This document shows, one piece after another, positions 22,804 through 23,232 of a stretch of 23,232 nt of DNA (positions are counted from its first letter, which is position 1; each line of letters begins with the position of its first letter). The notes under the pieces are model-generated. The model was not told the DNA's origin. It did no database searches and was given only the letters and a program-made list of their open reading frames with translations. The position numbers and the translations under genes are program-made. Origin of the DNA: Spirochaetota bacterium (lineage in GTDB: Bacteria; Spirochaetota; GWE2-31-10; MWDO01); the NCBI GenBank assembly GCA_017998755.1, contig JAGOCL010000004.1, positions 1-23,232 of the forward strand. The letters are read 5' to 3'.

Positions 22804-23232
22804 GTGAATTCAAGGGCATTAGTAAAAGGATTTAAAAAACCGAAGGGAATAAGTTACGAAAAAGAAGATCAAACTCCTAATTATGGAAGATTTGTAATTT
22901 ATCCGTTTGAAAGAGGTTTTGGACATACGATAGGCAATACTTTCAGAAGAATATTGTTGTCAAGTATCCCGGGGTACGCTATATCGGCTCTTGTGATCAA
23001 AACAAAGACTGAAAAGGGCGAATTTAAAGCGTTATCGTCAGTTTTTGAACCGATACCGGAGGTTTTAGAAGAAACTCATGAAGTTATAAGTAATTTGAAG
23101 AACGTTAAGCTAAAATTAATTGAAGAGTTAGAATCCAAAACAATAAAGATTGAAAAAAAAGGAAATTATTCTTTAATGGCTTCTGATTTGCAAGTAGACG
23201 ATACTATCGAAGTATTTAATAAAGACTTGCAT
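22804..23232 (+). CDS. rpoA: RNA polymerase alpha subunit, 5' part (GTG start; 3' end outside window)
   Basis: The alpha subunit dimerises to start RNA polymerase assembly, and its C-terminal domain contacts DNA and activators. Only 143 residues of the N-terminal domain are visible; the frame runs off the window edge. The start is GTG at 22804, 6 bases after AGGAG (22793-22797), 20 bases after rpsD. The dimerisation motif reads FERGFGHTIGNTFRRILLSS (residues 35-54), with Phe where most bacteria have Leu in GNALRR or GNSLRR. The N-terminal LVKGFKKPKG and the SSVFEPIPEVLEET segment (about 78-91) look spirochaete-like and differ from the E. coli sequence at these places. rplQ would be expected next but lies outside the window. 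Confidence 0.97.
   Translation, partial: MNSRALVKGFKKPKGISYEKEDQTPNYGRFVIYPFERGFGHTIGNTFRRILLSSIPGYAISALVIKTKTEKGEFKALSSVFEPIPEVLEETHEVISNLKNVKLKLIEELESKTIKIEKKGNYSLMASDLQVDDTIEVFNKDLH

Noticed and set aside
1..23232. Mobile elements, CRISPR repeats, tRNA or rRNA genes, inserted unknown genes in the ribosomal cluster
   Set aside because: I read through every gap; the longest is 198 bases and all are accounted for by promoters, terminators and ribosome binding sites. No direct repeats, cloverleaf-like sequences or foreign genes were seen.

Overview
The window is a gene-dense, single-strand run of transcription and translation genes from a bacterium: 33 protein genes, all on the + strand. Two of them are cut by the window edges (rpoB at the left, rpoA at the right). 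I see no mobile element, tRNA, rRNA, CRISPR array or unknown gene. No stretch reaches 300 bases without a gene; the largest gap is 198 bases, between tuf and rpsJ.

Layout. (1) 1-6074: the 3' half of rpoB, then rpoC (RNA polymerase beta and beta'). (2) 6097-10412: the str operon rpsL-rpsG-fusA-tuf, with its own consensus-like promoter in the rpoC-rpsL gap and a strong intrinsic terminator after tuf. (3) 10475-17546: the S10 genes rpsJ-rplC-rplD-rplW-rplB-rpsS-rplV-rpsC-rplP-rpmC-rpsQ, running on into spc genes rplN-rplX-rplE-rpsN-rpsH. (4) 17552-21298: after a second consensus-like promoter inside the spc cluster come rplF-rplR-rpsE-rpmD-rplO-secY-rpmJ. (5) 21314-23232: alpha-operon genes rpsM-rpsK-rpsD-rpoA. 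Spacers are mostly 0-45 bases and nearly every gene has a clear AGGAG-type ribosome binding site.

Organism. The DNA is AT-rich, with Arg mostly AGA and with GTG and TTG starts in use. Several things recall spirochaetes. RpoA starts with a KGFKKPKG segment and has an SSVFEPIP block where E. coli differs. EF-Tu carries ALKYEDIDNAPEEK and RHYAHVDCPGH segments close to Borrelia and Treponema EF-Tu as I remember them. L15 has the GKTSGKGHRGQ style. The adk, map and infA genes are absent between secY and rpmJ. Against Borrelia or Treponema pallidum, rpsD sits between rpsK and rpoA. My best guess is a low-GC member of Spirochaetota outside those genera, at moderate confidence; Elusimicrobia is a weaker alternative. 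RpoC carries an SI3-type insertion, as expected for many Gram-negative lineages.

How the genes work together: they make the core of RNA polymerase, much of both ribosomal subunits, the two main elongation factors and the protein-export channel SecY, so their co-transcription ties growth rate to gene-expression capacity. The points that go beyond routine annotation are regulatory or compositional: promoters before rpsL and rplF, hairpins near the starts of rplF, secY and rpsK, and a marked preference for C-ending codons before a G, clearest in rpoC. I found no evidence for a previously undescribed system here.
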